Assembly: GCA_022839625.1 (NCBI GenBank)
Contig: JALHJL010000026.1
Location: 1-47,509 of the forward strand
Direction: 5' to 3'
Source of the DNA: Phycisphaerales bacterium
GTDB taxonomy: Bacteria; Planctomycetota; Phycisphaerae; UBA1845; Fen-1342
DNA: 47,509 nucleotides
Shown here: piece after piece, positions 31,294 to 39,723 of the stretch
How the letters are laid out: the number at the start of each line of letters is the position of its first letter
Position numbering within the stretch: position 1 is the stretch's first letter
Made by a program: the position numbers and the translations under genes
Notes under the pieces: model-generated
The model's input: the letters and a program-made list of their open reading frames with translations, nothing else
Told to the model about the DNA's origin: nothing
Databases searched by the model: none

Positions 31294-32901
31294 GTGGAAT
31301 ACGGGAATCTCCTGAACTGGGTGATCTTCAGCCCGACGATCGCCGCGGCGGTGTGCCTCGTCACGCCGCGCGTCAGGGCCGTGAAGATTGTGGCCGTGGT
31401 CGCCACCGGGATCACGTTCCTGCTGTCGCTGGGGCTGTTCCGGCACTTCGCGTGGTGGGCGCACGGGCAGGACGCACAAGCGACGCTGAACGTCTTTGGG
31501 GCGGGCTACGGGCAGAAGCTGTACGAGGTCACGAAGCTGACGTGGATCACACTGGGCCAGGGGGCCGGCGCGTCCCGGATCGAGTACTTCGTCGGCCTCG
31601 ATGGGCTGAGCTTCCCGCTGGTCGTCCTCACCACCTTCATCACCTTCCTGGCCTGCCTGGCGAGCTGGAACATCGAGCACTGGAAGATCAGCCGCGGCGC
31701 CCGCGGGTACTTCTGCCTGTTTCTGCTGCTGGAGACCGGCATGCTGGGCGTCTTCTGTGCCCTGGACTTCTTCCTGTTCTACATCTTCTGGGAAGTGATG
31801 CTGCTGCCGATGTACTTTCTCATCGGCGTGTGGGGCGGGCCGCGCAAGGAATACGCCGCGATCAAGTTCTTCATCTACACGCTGGCCGGCTCGGTCCTGA
31901 TGCTGATCGTGCTGCTGGCGTTCTACTTCTACGCGCCGGCCGGGATGCGGACGTTCAACCTGATCGAAATGGCGACCAACGCCGGGATTCAGGAGGCGTA
32001 TCGCGAGGCGACGTTCCTCGGCTGGCGGTTCGCGCCGCTCATGTTCGTGCTGCTCTACATCGGGTTTGCCATCAAGGTGCCGGTGTTCCCCTTCCACACC
32101 TGGTTGCCGGACGCCCACGTGGAGGCCCCCACGCCGATCAGCATGATCCTGGCCGGCATCCTGCTGAAGATGGGCGCCTACGGCCTGCTGCGGATCAGCT
32201 ACCCCATTCTGCCCGGGGCCGGCGAGTGGGCGGCCTACGGCCTGGCGATTCTCGGTCTGGTCAACATCATCTACGGGGCGCTGTGCGCCATGGCGCAGAC
32301 GGACTTCAAGCGCCTGGTCGCGTACAGCTCGATCAGTCACATGGGCTTCGTGCTGCTCGGGATCGCGATCATGACGCCCGCGGGCTTGCAGGGCGCCATG
32401 TTCCAGGTCATCGCCCACGGCATTTCGTCACCGATGTGCTTCTTCCTGGTCGGCGTCATTTACGACCGCGCCCACCACCGCGAAATCAACCGCTTCGGCG
32501 GGCTGTGGCTCACGATGCCCGTGTACGGGTCGCTGGCCACGCTCGGTTTCTTCGCGTCCCTCGGCCTGCCCGGCTTGTGCGGCTTCATCGGCGAGTTCTG
32601 GGTACTGATCGCGACCTTCTCCGCGCCCCAGTGGTGGTGGGCCAAGCCGTTTGCGGTCATCGCAGCCACGGGCGTCATTCTGACAGCCGGGTATATCTTG
32701 TGGATGATCCAGCGGGTGTACCTGGGCAAGCAACGTGAGGAGTATGCCGGCTTCCCGGACTCGTCGGCCCGCGAATTTGCGGTGCTCGCGCCAATGGGCG
32801 TTGTGGCCCTTCTGCTTGGCATTCTGCCGGACCAGTCGCTCTTTCGGTTCATGAATGGGACGCTGCACCAGATCGCCGACCTGTTCGCGAGCCACGGGTA
32901 G
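31294..32901 (+). CDS. nuoM: Complex I subunit M
   Basis: 535 residues with about 14 membrane helices. Antiporter-like signatures are FPFHTWLPDAHVEAPTPISM, TDFKRLVAYSSISHMGFVLL and the Glu/Lys pair regions. GTG 31294 is chosen: GAGGA lies eight bases upstream and the product begins MEYGNLLNW, as expected for the first helix. A TTG at 31246 is in frame but would start inside nuoL and read through the hairpin. nuoN starts three bases after the stop. Confidence 0.93.
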   Translation: MEYGNLLNWVIFSPTIAAAVCLVTPRVRAVKIVAVVATGITFLLSLGLFRHFAWWAHGQDAQATLNVFGAGYGQKLYEVTKLTWITLGQGAGASRIEYFVGLDGLSFPLVVLTTFITFLACLASWNIEHWKISRGARGYFCLFLLLETGMLGVFCALDFFLFYIFWEVMLLPMYFLIGVWGGPRKEYAAIKFFIYTLAGSVLMLIVLLAFYFYAPAGMRTFNLIEMATNAGIQEAYREATFLGWRFAPLMFVLLYIGFAIKVPVFPFHTWLPDAHVEAPTPISMILAGILLKMGAYGLLRISYPILPGAGEWAAYGLAILGLVNIIYGALCAMAQTDFKRLVAYSSISHMGFVLLGIAIMTPAGLQGAMFQVIAHGISSPMCFFLVGVIYDRAHHREINRFGGLWLTMPVYGSLATLGFFASLGLPGLCGFIGEFWVLIATFSAPQWWWAKPFAVIAATGVILTAGYILWMIQRVYLGKQREEYAGFPDSSAREFAVLAPMGVVALLLGILPDQSLFRFMNGTLHQIADLFASHG

Positions 32902-32904
32902 CCG

Positions 32905-34638
32905 ATGAATCCACTGACGCCCAATACCTGGCTGCCGACGGCCGCGGAGCTGCGGCTCTTCGCCCCCGAGCTCATTCTGATCGCGACCATCGTCGCGGTG
33001 CTCGTCGCACCGATCCTCATCGGCCGGCGCCCCGTAGCGGTGGCGTTCCTGGCGCTCGCGGGAGTGCTGGCCGGGTTGTACGCTTGCGGGGCGGTCGCGG
33101 TACAGGTTGGCGCCGGCGCCCAGGGAGTGCTGTCGCCGCCCGCCGAGCCGCCCCTGCCGCCGATGCTGATGGCCGACCGCTTCAGCTTGTTCTTCAAGCT
33201 GTTCCTGTTGGTAACGCTGGCTGCGATCGTATGGCTGTGGATGATCGGCGCGGGGCAGGCGCAGCGCTGGGCCGGCGTCGAAAACAGGGCCAGACCGCTG
33301 GCGGCCGGGCCGGAGTTCTTCGTGCTGCTGCTGACCAGTGCGCTGGGGATGATGCTGATGGTCGGCAGCCTGAACCTGCTGGTGATCCTCATTGCCATCG
33401 AGACGGCCTCGCTGCCCAGCTACGCGTTGGTGGCGACGGACAAGCGCTCGCGGCTCGGCGCCGAGGCCAGCCTCAAGTACGTCATGTTCGGCGCGGTCTC
33501 CACGGCGATCATGGCGTACGGCATCTCCCTGCTGTACGGCCGGTTCGGCACGCTCGATCTCTCGACGATCGCGGCTCAGATCGCGTGGATGCCGCCCGCG
33601 GCCGATCTCGTCTTCTGGCTCGGGCTGCTAGGACTCGGCACGGGGATCGCGTTCAAGGTCGCCGCAGTCCCGATGCATTTGTGGTGCCCGGACGTCTTCG
33701 AGGGTGCCCCGATCGAAGTCACGACGTGGCTGAGCGTCGCCAGCAAGGCCGCTGGGCTGGGGCTCCTGCTGCGCGTCGTCGAGGCCTTCTCCGCGTCGGC
33801 GGCGCTGAGCGATGCCGTCGTGCCGCTGACATGGGCCGTGGGTGTCCTGGCCAGTGTGACTTGTACAGTGGGCAACCTGGCCGCCCTGCGTCAGGAGAGT
33901 GTCAAACGCATCCTGGCCTACTCCTCGATTGCCCACGCCGGCTACATGCTGATGGCCGGCGCCATTCTGGTTGCCGCGTCCGGCGACGCAGCCGCACACG
34001 GCGACCTGCCGCGGGCGGGGATGGCGGCGCTGGTCGCCTACCTCCTGGTCTACGTGACGATGAATGTCGGCGCGTTCGGCGCTACGGCGCTGGTCGCGTG
34101 GCAAACGGGCTCGGACCACCTCTCGTCGTTCACCGGGCTGGGGCGGCGGGCGCCGTGGGTCGCCTTGCCGATGGCATTGTGTCTGTTCTCGCTGGTGGGC
34201 CTGCCGCCGCTCGGCGGTTTCGCCGCGAAATGGTTCCTGCTCGTTGCGCTCGGCAAGGCGGCAGGAGTGCATCCGTGGCTGTGGGTGCTGGTGACGGTGG
34301 CGGTGCTCAACACCGCCCTGAGCCTCTATTATTACGTCCGCATCATCCGGCAGATGTACCTCACCGACGATGATGCACTGCCGCCGGTCCGGGCGCCCGG
34401 TGGTGGTTTGGTCATGGTCAACGCGTGCGCCGTGCTCCTGCTGCTGCTGGGTACGTTGTGGTTCAGCCCGCTCGGCCAGCGGGCCGGACGGCTGGCCACC
34501 CACGTGTTCTACAGCCCCGTGCCCGCCCGGCCGCAGGAGGTGCCGTCGCCAACCGGGCATCCGCCGGCGGCCCTGCCTGCCGAGGCGCCCAGAATGGCCT
34601 TGTCTGCCGGGCACACCCCGCCCTATCATGGCAAATAG
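32905..34638 (+). CDS. nuoN: Complex I subunit N
   Basis: 577 residues, about 80-90 more than typical. Core motifs are VPMHLWCPDVFEGAPIEVTT, SVKRILAYSSIAHAGYMLM and GLPPLGGFAAKWFL. The extra length is a proline-rich loop near residues 70-88 and a Pro/Ala-rich tail of about 45 residues after the last membrane helix. It is the last gene of the operon; a long inverted repeat follows. Confidence 0.93.
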   Translation: MNPLTPNTWLPTAAELRLFAPELILIATIVAVLVAPILIGRRPVAVAFLALAGVLAGLYACGAVAVQVGAGAQGVLSPPAEPPLPPMLMADRFSLFFKLFLLVTLAAIVWLWMIGAGQAQRWAGVENRARPLAAGPEFFVLLLTSALGMMLMVGSLNLLVILIAIETASLPSYALVATDKRSRLGAEASLKYVMFGAVSTAIMAYGISLLYGRFGTLDLSTIAAQIAWMPPAADLVFWLGLLGLGTGIAFKVAAVPMHLWCPDVFEGAPIEVTTWLSVASKAAGLGLLLRVVEAFSASAALSDAVVPLTWAVGVLASVTCTVGNLAALRQESVKRILAYSSIAHAGYMLMAGAILVAASGDAAAHGDLPRAGMAALVAYLLVYVTMNVGAFGATALVAWQTGSDHLSSFTGLGRRAPWVALPMALCLFSLVGLPPLGGFAAKWFLLVALGKAAGVHPWLWVLVTVAVLNTALSLYYYVRIIRQMYLTDDDALPPVRAPGGGLVMVNACAVLLLLLGTLWFSPLGQRAGRLATHVFYSPVPARPQEVPSPTGHPPAALPAEAPRMALSAGHTPPYHGK

Positions 34639-34710
34639 CCGGTAGCAGCGCGGCGGTCGGTACGGCAGGTCCGCCGACATCTCTTTGGCAATGACGCCGG
34701 CTGCTATCGG
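34639..34710 (+). terminator. Possible terminator or processing hairpin after nuoN
   Basis: CCGGTAGCAGC (34639-34649) and GCTGCTATCGG (34700-34710) are inverted repeats with one mismatch, and GGCGG/CCGCC pair inside. It starts directly after the nuoN stop. No T-run follows, so termination is uncertain. Confidence 0.4.
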
Positions 34711-34753
34711 GTCATAGTGTGATCGCGCAGGCCGACTCCGCGCAGGAGACGCG

Positions 34754-35956
34754 ATGGCTTCCGGTGCAGACAGAAGAAGCCGCGGCCGGCTGCCACTCGC
34801 CCGCCAGAGACGCGGCACGGCGGGAGCGCGGCCGGGCAGGTCGGCGCGTGCCACGGCCCTGGAGCGCGCGAAGGCGGCCTCGGTGCGGCAGCGTTACCGG
34901 CTGCTGTTCGAGCACAACTTGGCGGGCGTCTACTGCACCACGCTGGATGGAACGATCCTCGACTGCAACGAGTCGTTCGCCGCAATGATGGGCTACGGCT
35001 CGCGGCACGAGCTGTTGGGGCGCCGTGCGCAGGAACTGTACTTCCGCGTATCCGACCGCAACGCCTTCCTGGCCCGCCTGCGCAAGACGGGCATGCTGGT
35101 GAACTCCGAGTTGCGTCTGCGGCGCAAGGACGGATCGCCGCTGGACATCCTCGAGAACGTCCTGCTGACGCCCGACGAGCGGGGGCGTCCGAGGATCATC
35201 CAGGGCACAGCCGTCGACATCACGGAGCGCAAGCGGGCGGAGCAGGCGCTGGGCGAAAGCGCCCGACGGCACCAGGCGTTGGCCGACGACCTGCGCCGGC
35301 TCAGCCAGCACTTGCAGACCGTTCGCGAGGAGGAACGCCAGCGCATCGCGCGCGAGTTGCACGATGAGCTGGGCCAGGCGCTGACCGCCTTGAACCTCGA
35401 CCTGCACTGGCTGCGCGAACGGCTGGCGAAGAACTCGGCCACCGCCCGCCGGCGCCTGGCCTCGATGTGCGAGCTGGTCACGACGACGATCCAGGCCGTG
35501 CGCCGGATCTGTGCCGACCTCCGGCCGGCATTGCTCGACGATCTCGGCCTTACTGCGGCCATCGAGTTTCACGTCCGCGAGTTTGAAGCCCGGACGGGAA
35601 TCCGCAGCCGGCTGGACCTGCCGCATGCTCCGTTGAAGCTGCGGCCGGAAGTGGCGACCGCGGTGTTCCGCGTCCTGCAAGAGAGCCTGACGAACGCCGC
35701 GCGGCACGCCCAGGCGACACACGTCGCGGTCGAGCTGGGCGTCAGGGCGGGGACGCTGGTTCTGCGTGTTCACGACGACGGGGTGGGGATCTCCGACCGT
35801 GAGCCGAGCGGGGCCAACCCCCTTGGCCTGATCGGAATGCGCGAGCGGGCCGTGCGCTGGGGCGGCAAGTTGGACATCGTGGGCGTCCCCGGACACGGCA
35901 CGACGGTGACGTTGCGAATTCCCGCAGTCAAAACAAACCGGGAGCCGGAAGCGTGA
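34754..35956 (+). CDS. PAS-domain sensor histidine kinase (HisKA_3/NarX type)
   Basis: 400 residues, no membrane segment, so cytoplasmic. Residues about 46-160 form a PAS domain (RLLFEHNLAGVYCTTLDG, ending GTAVDITERKRAE). The dimerisation domain contains His203 in RIARELHDELGQAL. The ATPase domain has Asn314 (ESLTNAARHA), DDGVGI from Asp341/342 and GLIGMRERA. AGGAG precedes the ATG by five bases. Its stop overlaps the response-regulator GTG by four bases, which makes the pair a two-component system. The PAS ligand cannot be told; there is no CxxC or obvious haem motif. Confidence 0.88.
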   Translation: MASGADRRSRGRLPLARQRRGTAGARPGRSARATALERAKAASVRQRYRLLFEHNLAGVYCTTLDGTILDCNESFAAMMGYGSRHELLGRRAQELYFRVSDRNAFLARLRKTGMLVNSELRLRRKDGSPLDILENVLLTPDERGRPRIIQGTAVDITERKRAEQALGESARRHQALADDLRRLSQHLQTVREEERQRIARELHDELGQALTALNLDLHWLRERLAKNSATARRRLASMCELVTTTIQAVRRICADLRPALLDDLGLTAAIEFHVREFEARTGIRSRLDLPHAPLKLRPEVATAVFRVLQESLTNAARHAQATHVAVELGVRAGTLVLRVHDDGVGISDREPSGANPLGLIGMRERAVRWGGKLDIVGVPGHGTTVTLRIPAVKTNREPEA

Positions 35957-36585
35957 TCAAGATACTCATTGCGGACGACCATGCGGTGGTGCGCGAGGGG
36001 ATCAAGCGCATCCTGGCGGACACCGATGACCTGGTGGTCGTGGCAGAGGCCGGCACACCGCCAGAGCTGCTGGCCGCCGCGACCCGTGGCGAGGCGGACA
36101 TCCTCCTGATGGACCTGGCTATGCCCGGCGCGTCCGGGCTGGAGCTGTTGCACGACCTGCGCCGCCAAGCCCCCGACCTGCCGGTGCTAGTGTTGAGCAT
36201 GTACCCCGAAGAGCAGTACGCCGTGCGCGCCCTGATGGCGGGCGCGTCGGGGTACATCAACAAGGGCAGCCCCCCTACCGAGCTCATTCGCGCCATCCGA
36301 AGCGTGGCGGCCGGCCACCGTTACATCACGCCCAAGGTGGCGGACAACCTCGCCAGCCACGTGGCTGCGTCGGCGACCAGGCCCCAGCATGCGACGCTCT
36401 CGAACCGCGAGTATCAGGTGCTCTGCCTGATCGCCTCGGGCAAGAGCGTCGGCGACATCGCGCGCGAGCTATCGCTGAGCGTCAAGACCATCAGCACCTT
36501 TCGGTCGCGCATTCTTCGCAAGCTGTCGTTGCGGCACAACGCCGATCTGACGCGGTACGCCTTGAAGCATGGGTTGGTCGAGTAG
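35953..36585 (+). CDS. NarL/FixJ-type response regulator
   Basis: 210 residues. The receiver domain has Asp8/Asp9, phospho-acceptor Asp54 (LLMDLAMPG), Ser82 and Lys104 (YINKGSPP). The C-terminal LuxR-type HTH spans about 145-205: TLSNREYQVLCLIASGKSVG, then LSLSVKTISTFRSRILRKL. It should be phosphorylated by the overlapping kinase gene and bind DNA as a dimer. Targets are unknown; the nuo operon upstream and the resistance island downstream are both candidates by position only. Confidence 0.9.
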   Translation: MIKILIADDHAVVREGIKRILADTDDLVVVAEAGTPPELLAAATRGEADILLMDLAMPGASGLELLHDLRRQAPDLPVLVLSMYPEEQYAVRALMAGASGYINKGSPPTELIRAIRSVAAGHRYITPKVADNLASHVAASATRPQHATLSNREYQVLCLIASGKSVGDIARELSLSVKTISTFRSRILRKLSLRHNADLTRYALKHGLVE

Positions 36586-36630
36586 GCCCGCGGGTATCCG
36601 GGGTGGCGGGCAAGAAAACCGCAGCCCCGC

Positions 36631-36658
36631 TTGACAACTCATCGCGGTATGGTATTAT
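36631..36658 (+). promoter_or_regulatory. Near-consensus sigma70 promoter of the arsR gene
   Basis: TTGACA (36631-36636), 16-base spacer, TATTAT (36653-36658). The expected start point, six or seven bases downstream, falls on the arsR ATG at 36665. Confidence 0.75.
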
Positions 36659-36665
36659 GACCATA
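36648..36665. promoter_or_regulatory. Operator palindrome TATGGT-N6-ACCATA over the arsR promoter
   Basis: A perfect inverted repeat with 6-base arms overlaps the -10 element and the start codon. It fits autorepression by the ArsR protein it precedes. Confidence 0.65.
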
Positions 36666-37006
36666 TGGTGATAGCGCGCAGGAGGACCAAGTACTCCAAG
36701 CTCCAATACCAAGCCCGGGCCCGCGTGGCCAAGGCGCTGGCTCACCCCAGCCGGCTGCTAATCCTCGACGCCATTGCGGACGGCGAGAAATGCGTGTGCG
36801 AGCTGACCGAGCTGGTCGGGGCCGACCAGTCCACGGTCTCCAAGCATCTCGCCATTCTCAAGCAGGCCGGAATCATCGATGATCGCAAAGAGGGCTCCAA
36901 GACCTTCTATCGCCCGAGAATCTGTTGTTTGCAGGGACTATGGGAATGCATCGAGTCCGTGTTACGCGAGAACCTGAAGGCACAGCAGAAGGCGATCGGG
37001 CAATAA
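36665..37006 (+). CDS. arsR: ArsR-family metalloregulatory repressor
   Basis: 113 residues with a winged-helix fold: ALAHPSRLLILDAIADGEKC, then STVSKHLAILKQAGIIDDRK. The metal site of the ArsR type is visible as Cys43-x-Cys45 (CVCEL) at the start of the DNA-binding region. Additional cysteines are Cys87, Cys88 and Cys95. Such proteins release DNA on binding As(III)/Sb(III) or another soft metal. It is the first gene of the resistance island, and the palindrome over its promoter is the probable operator. An AGGAGG lies inside the gene at about 36682 but no start follows it, so the ATG at 36665 stands. The mRNA would be leaderless. Confidence 0.88.
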   Translation: MVIARRRTKYSKLQYQARARVAKALAHPSRLLILDAIADGEKCVCELTELVGADQSTVSKHLAILKQAGIIDDRKEGSKTFYRPRICCLQGLWECIESVLRENLKAQQKAIGQ

Positions 37007-37050
37007 GCCCCCCTGCTTCTTCTTTTTCGCCGGTTCATGGTGGCGTGGCC

Positions 37051-38280
37051 ATGCCGCCACCCGCGCGGCGACTGTCGCCGGAGTCCGTGCGAGCCACGGC
37101 GATCCTCGGCGCAATGGTCGTCGTCTTCCTGCTCGCCTATTTCCTGCCGTTCCAGGCGTTGCCCGCGGGCGAGACGCGGATCGCGGTCGCGGGGCGCGAA
37201 GCGCTGCTGATGCTCCAGGACTACGCGCAGCACCACGTGATCTTGTGCCTGGTGCCGGCGTTGTTCATCGCCGGCGCAATCTCATGCTTCGTGTCGCAGG
37301 CAGCGGTGATGAAGTACCTCGGTCCGACGGCGAAGAAGCTCGTGGCGTACAGCGTCGCGTCGGTTTCGGGCACGATCCTCGCGGTGTGCTCGTGCACGGT
37401 GTTGCCCCTCTTCGCCGGCATCTGGACCCGCGGGGCAGGACTGGGGCCCGCATCGGCGTTCCTCTATTCCGGTCCGGCGATCAACGTACTGGCGATCATT
37501 CTGACGGCCCGCATCCTCGGCTGGGAGATCGGCCTCGCGCGGGCCGGCGCCGCCGTCGGATTCAGTTTTATCGTCGGGCTGGCGATGCACGTCATCTACC
37601 GCAAGGAGGAGCGCGCCAAGGCCGAGGAAGCAAGAGCGAACGGCGGGTTCGTGCTGCCGGAAGGCGCAGCGGACCGGCCGCTATGGAAGACGGCCAGCTA
37701 CTTCGCGGCGATGGTGGGGATTCTCGTCTTCGCGAACTGGGCCAGGCCCGCGGCGCCGAACGCGCTGTGGGAGGCCCTGTTTGCCGCGAAGTGGGTGATT
37801 ACCGGCGTGCTTTTCGTGGCGCTGGTCGCGATGCTCAGGCTGTGGTTCACGCGCGACGAGCTCAAGCAGTGGGTCGGCAGCACGTGGTTCTTCGCGAAGC
37901 AGATCCTGCCGCTGCTGTTCATCGGCGTGCTGGTGTCGGGCGTGCTGCTGGGCCGGCCCGGGCAGGAAGCCCTCATACCGAATCGGTGGATCGAACAAGC
38001 GGTGGGCGGCAACAGCCTGGGGGCGAATCTGTTCGCCAGCGTCGCCGGCGCTCTCATGTACTTCGCGACGCTGACCGAGGTGCCCATCTTGCAGGGTCTG
38101 CTCGGCTCGGGCATGGGCAAGGGACCGGCCTTGGCGCTCTTGCTGGCGGGGCCGGCGTTGTCTCTCCCGAGCATGCTCGTGATCCGCTCGGTCGTGGGCA
38201 CCCAGAAGATGCTCGTCTACGTAGCACTCGTGGCGGTCCTGTCCACGGTGGCGGGACTCGTCTTCGGCATGTTCAGATAA
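37051..38280 (+). CDS. ArsP-like (DUF318 permease family) efflux permease
   Basis: 409 residues with about eight to ten membrane helices and a charged cytoplasmic loop near 180-205. The family signature is SGTILAVCSCTVLPLFAGIW (Cys113 and Cys115) followed by GAGLGPASAFLYSGPAINVL. The second half has a parallel motif (ALMYFATLTEVPILQGLLGS). ArsP members export trivalent organoarsenicals, and related proteins of the family have no known substrate. ATG 37051 starts just before the first helix. The frame upstream overlaps arsR and is not credible. Position after arsR supports a metalloid substrate. Confidence 0.82.
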   Translation: MPPPARRLSPESVRATAILGAMVVVFLLAYFLPFQALPAGETRIAVAGREALLMLQDYAQHHVILCLVPALFIAGAISCFVSQAAVMKYLGPTAKKLVAYSVASVSGTILAVCSCTVLPLFAGIWTRGAGLGPASAFLYSGPAINVLAIILTARILGWEIGLARAGAAVGFSFIVGLAMHVIYRKEERAKAEEARANGGFVLPEGAADRPLWKTASYFAAMVGILVFANWARPAAPNALWEALFAAKWVITGVLFVALVAMLRLWFTRDELKQWVGSTWFFAKQILPLLFIGVLVSGVLLGRPGQEALIPNRWIEQAVGGNSLGANLFASVAGALMYFATLTEVPILQGLLGSGMGKGPALALLLAGPALSLPSMLVIRSVVGTQKMLVYVALVAVLSTVAGLVFGMFR

Positions 38281-38299
38281 GCAATCGCGAGGAGACAGT

Positions 38300-38713
38300 A
38301 TGTCCACGGGACCGACGGGTTGCTGCGGCGGAAACGGGGAGACGCTGATCTTCACGTGCGCTGGCGCAGCCTACAGCGGCCAAGTGGCCAATCGGGCCGG
38401 CGTGCAGCTCATGGAACAGGGTGCGGGCAGCCTGTTCTGCATCGCGGCGGTCGCAGCCGACGTAGCGCAGAAAATGGACCGGGCGCGGGCGGCCGCCACG
38501 CGCATCGCCATCGACGGCTGCGAAGACCACTGCGTGCGCAAGGTGCTGGAGAAGGCCCGCTTGAGCGTCGAAATGCACGCCGTGGTCACGGACATGGGCA
38601 TCGAGAAGAAGCCTGCCCAGCCGAACATGATCAGCGACGCGAAGAAGGTTGTGGAGCACGTGAAGCAGACGCTCGGGCGCGCGGGGCCGCCGGCGCGCAA
38701 ATGCTGCGGGTGA
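38300..38713 (+). CDS. DGC-domain putative zinc-binding protein
   Basis: 137 residues, preceded by GAGGAGA. The cysteines are arranged as in the DGC family: Cys8-Cys9 near the N-terminus, FTCAGAAYSGQVANRAG, and DGCEDHCVRKVLEKA, which gives the domain its name. A CC pair ends the protein. The fold is Rossmann-like and soluble. Genes of this family are commonly found next to thioredoxin-like proteins and permeases of the ArsP type, but the function is not established. Confidence 0.8.
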   Translation: MSTGPTGCCGGNGETLIFTCAGAAYSGQVANRAGVQLMEQGAGSLFCIAAVAADVAQKMDRARAAATRIAIDGCEDHCVRKVLEKARLSVEMHAVVTDMGIEKKPAQPNMISDAKKVVEHVKQTLGRAGPPARKCCG

Positions 38714-38759
38714 CGGTCGGCCGACGGATTGCAGTGGAGAATCGAAACCTGAGGGCTTG

Positions 38760-39008
38760 ATGATGAAGATCGAAATCCTGGGAACCGGTTGCGCGAAGTG
38801 TAACCTGCTCGAGTCCACCGCGAGGAAGGCCGCGGACAAGCTTGGCATCCCGTATGAGCTGGTCCATGTCAAGGACCTCGGCAAGATCGCGGCCTACGGC
38901 GTGATGATGACGCCGGCACTGGTCATTGACGGCCAAGTGAAAGTCTCGGGGAAAATCCCCAGCGAGGCCGAGATTACGTCGCTGCTCACCACCGCAACCT
39001 CCGAATGA
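38760..39008 (+). CDS. Thioredoxin-like redox-active disulfide protein
   Basis: 82 residues, a minimal thioredoxin fold. KIEILGTGCAKCNLLE holds the CxxC (Cys11, Cys14), then a cis-proline region GVMMTPALVIDGQVKVSG. The family is usually annotated as redox-active disulfide protein 2 and is cytoplasmic. GAGGG is four bases before this ATG and seven before the next ATG (38763), which is an equally good start. It lies between DGC and ArsF-like genes. Confidence 0.85.
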   Translation: MMKIEILGTGCAKCNLLESTARKAADKLGIPYELVHVKDLGKIAAYGVMMTPALVIDGQVKVSGKIPSEAEITSLLTTATSE

Positions 39009-39030
39009 GCCGCACAGCCGAAGGATCAAC

Positions 39031-39723
39031 ATGAACCTCTCACCGAAGGTGAAAAACATCCCGGTCGCATTGATCCTCCTGCCCGCGGTGGCCGCGGCGC
39101 TCGGGTTATGGAGCGCTTTCGAACGGAATCCCATCCCCGCGGACGAGTCCGCCAAGCCGTGGACGCCCACGGCCATCGAGGACGTTTCGCCGGCCCCCTT
39201 GCACGAGTCCTCCGAAGCGGACGCCGGCGATGCGGCTCCGCCGCCGCCGCGGGAAGAGGCCGTCAGTAATCCGGGGCCGGCCGCCGCGCCCGCGGAGGTC
39301 GAACGCCGGGAAGTCGCCGACGTTGAATCGGTGCCGCTACAGGACGCGGCTCCGGCGGCGGCCCAACCTGAAGAGCCGGAAGTTGCCACGGTCGTGGTGT
39401 ACTACTTCCACCGCACGCTGCGTTGTCCGGGCTGCCTGTCCATTGAGAATCAAGCGCGGGAGGCGATCGAGCTGACCTATGACGGCGAGTTGGCCGCCGG
39501 CATGCTCGAATGGCGCGCGGTCAACATTGAAGAGCCGGGCAACGAGCACTTCGAGCAGGATTTTGAGTTGCAGACGCAGTCGCTCGTGCTGGCTGAAACG
39601 GCGGCGGACGGACAGGTCACGCGTTGGAAGCTGTTGCCGAAGGTTTGGGAGTTCCTTGAGGACCCGCCCGCGTTCCAGGAGTACGTCATTGCCGAGGTCG
39701 CCATGTTTCTCCAGGCCCCCTGA
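39031..39723 (+). CDS. ArsF-like protein, membrane-anchored thioredoxin-fold
   Basis: 230 residues. An N-terminal membrane anchor (IPVALILLPAVAAALGLW, about 10-27) is followed by a Pro/Ala/Glu-rich linker of about 85 residues and a C-terminal domain with VVVYYFHRTLRCPGCLSIEN (Cys132, Cys135) and a helix-strand pattern. The YYFH-x4-C-x2-C signature is that of proteins annotated ArsF in arsenic operons of anaerobes, where an association with nitro-aromatic arsenical reduction has been proposed. The domain would be extracytoplasmic. Function remains inference from the family and the arsR context. Confidence 0.7.
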   Translation: MNLSPKVKNIPVALILLPAVAAALGLWSAFERNPIPADESAKPWTPTAIEDVSPAPLHESSEADAGDAAPPPPREEAVSNPGPAAAPAEVERREVADVESVPLQDAAPAAAQPEEPEVATVVVYYFHRTLRCPGCLSIENQAREAIELTYDGELAAGMLEWRAVNIEEPGNEHFEQDFELQTQSLVLAETAADGQVTRWKLLPKVWEFLEDPPAFQEYVIAEVAMFLQAP

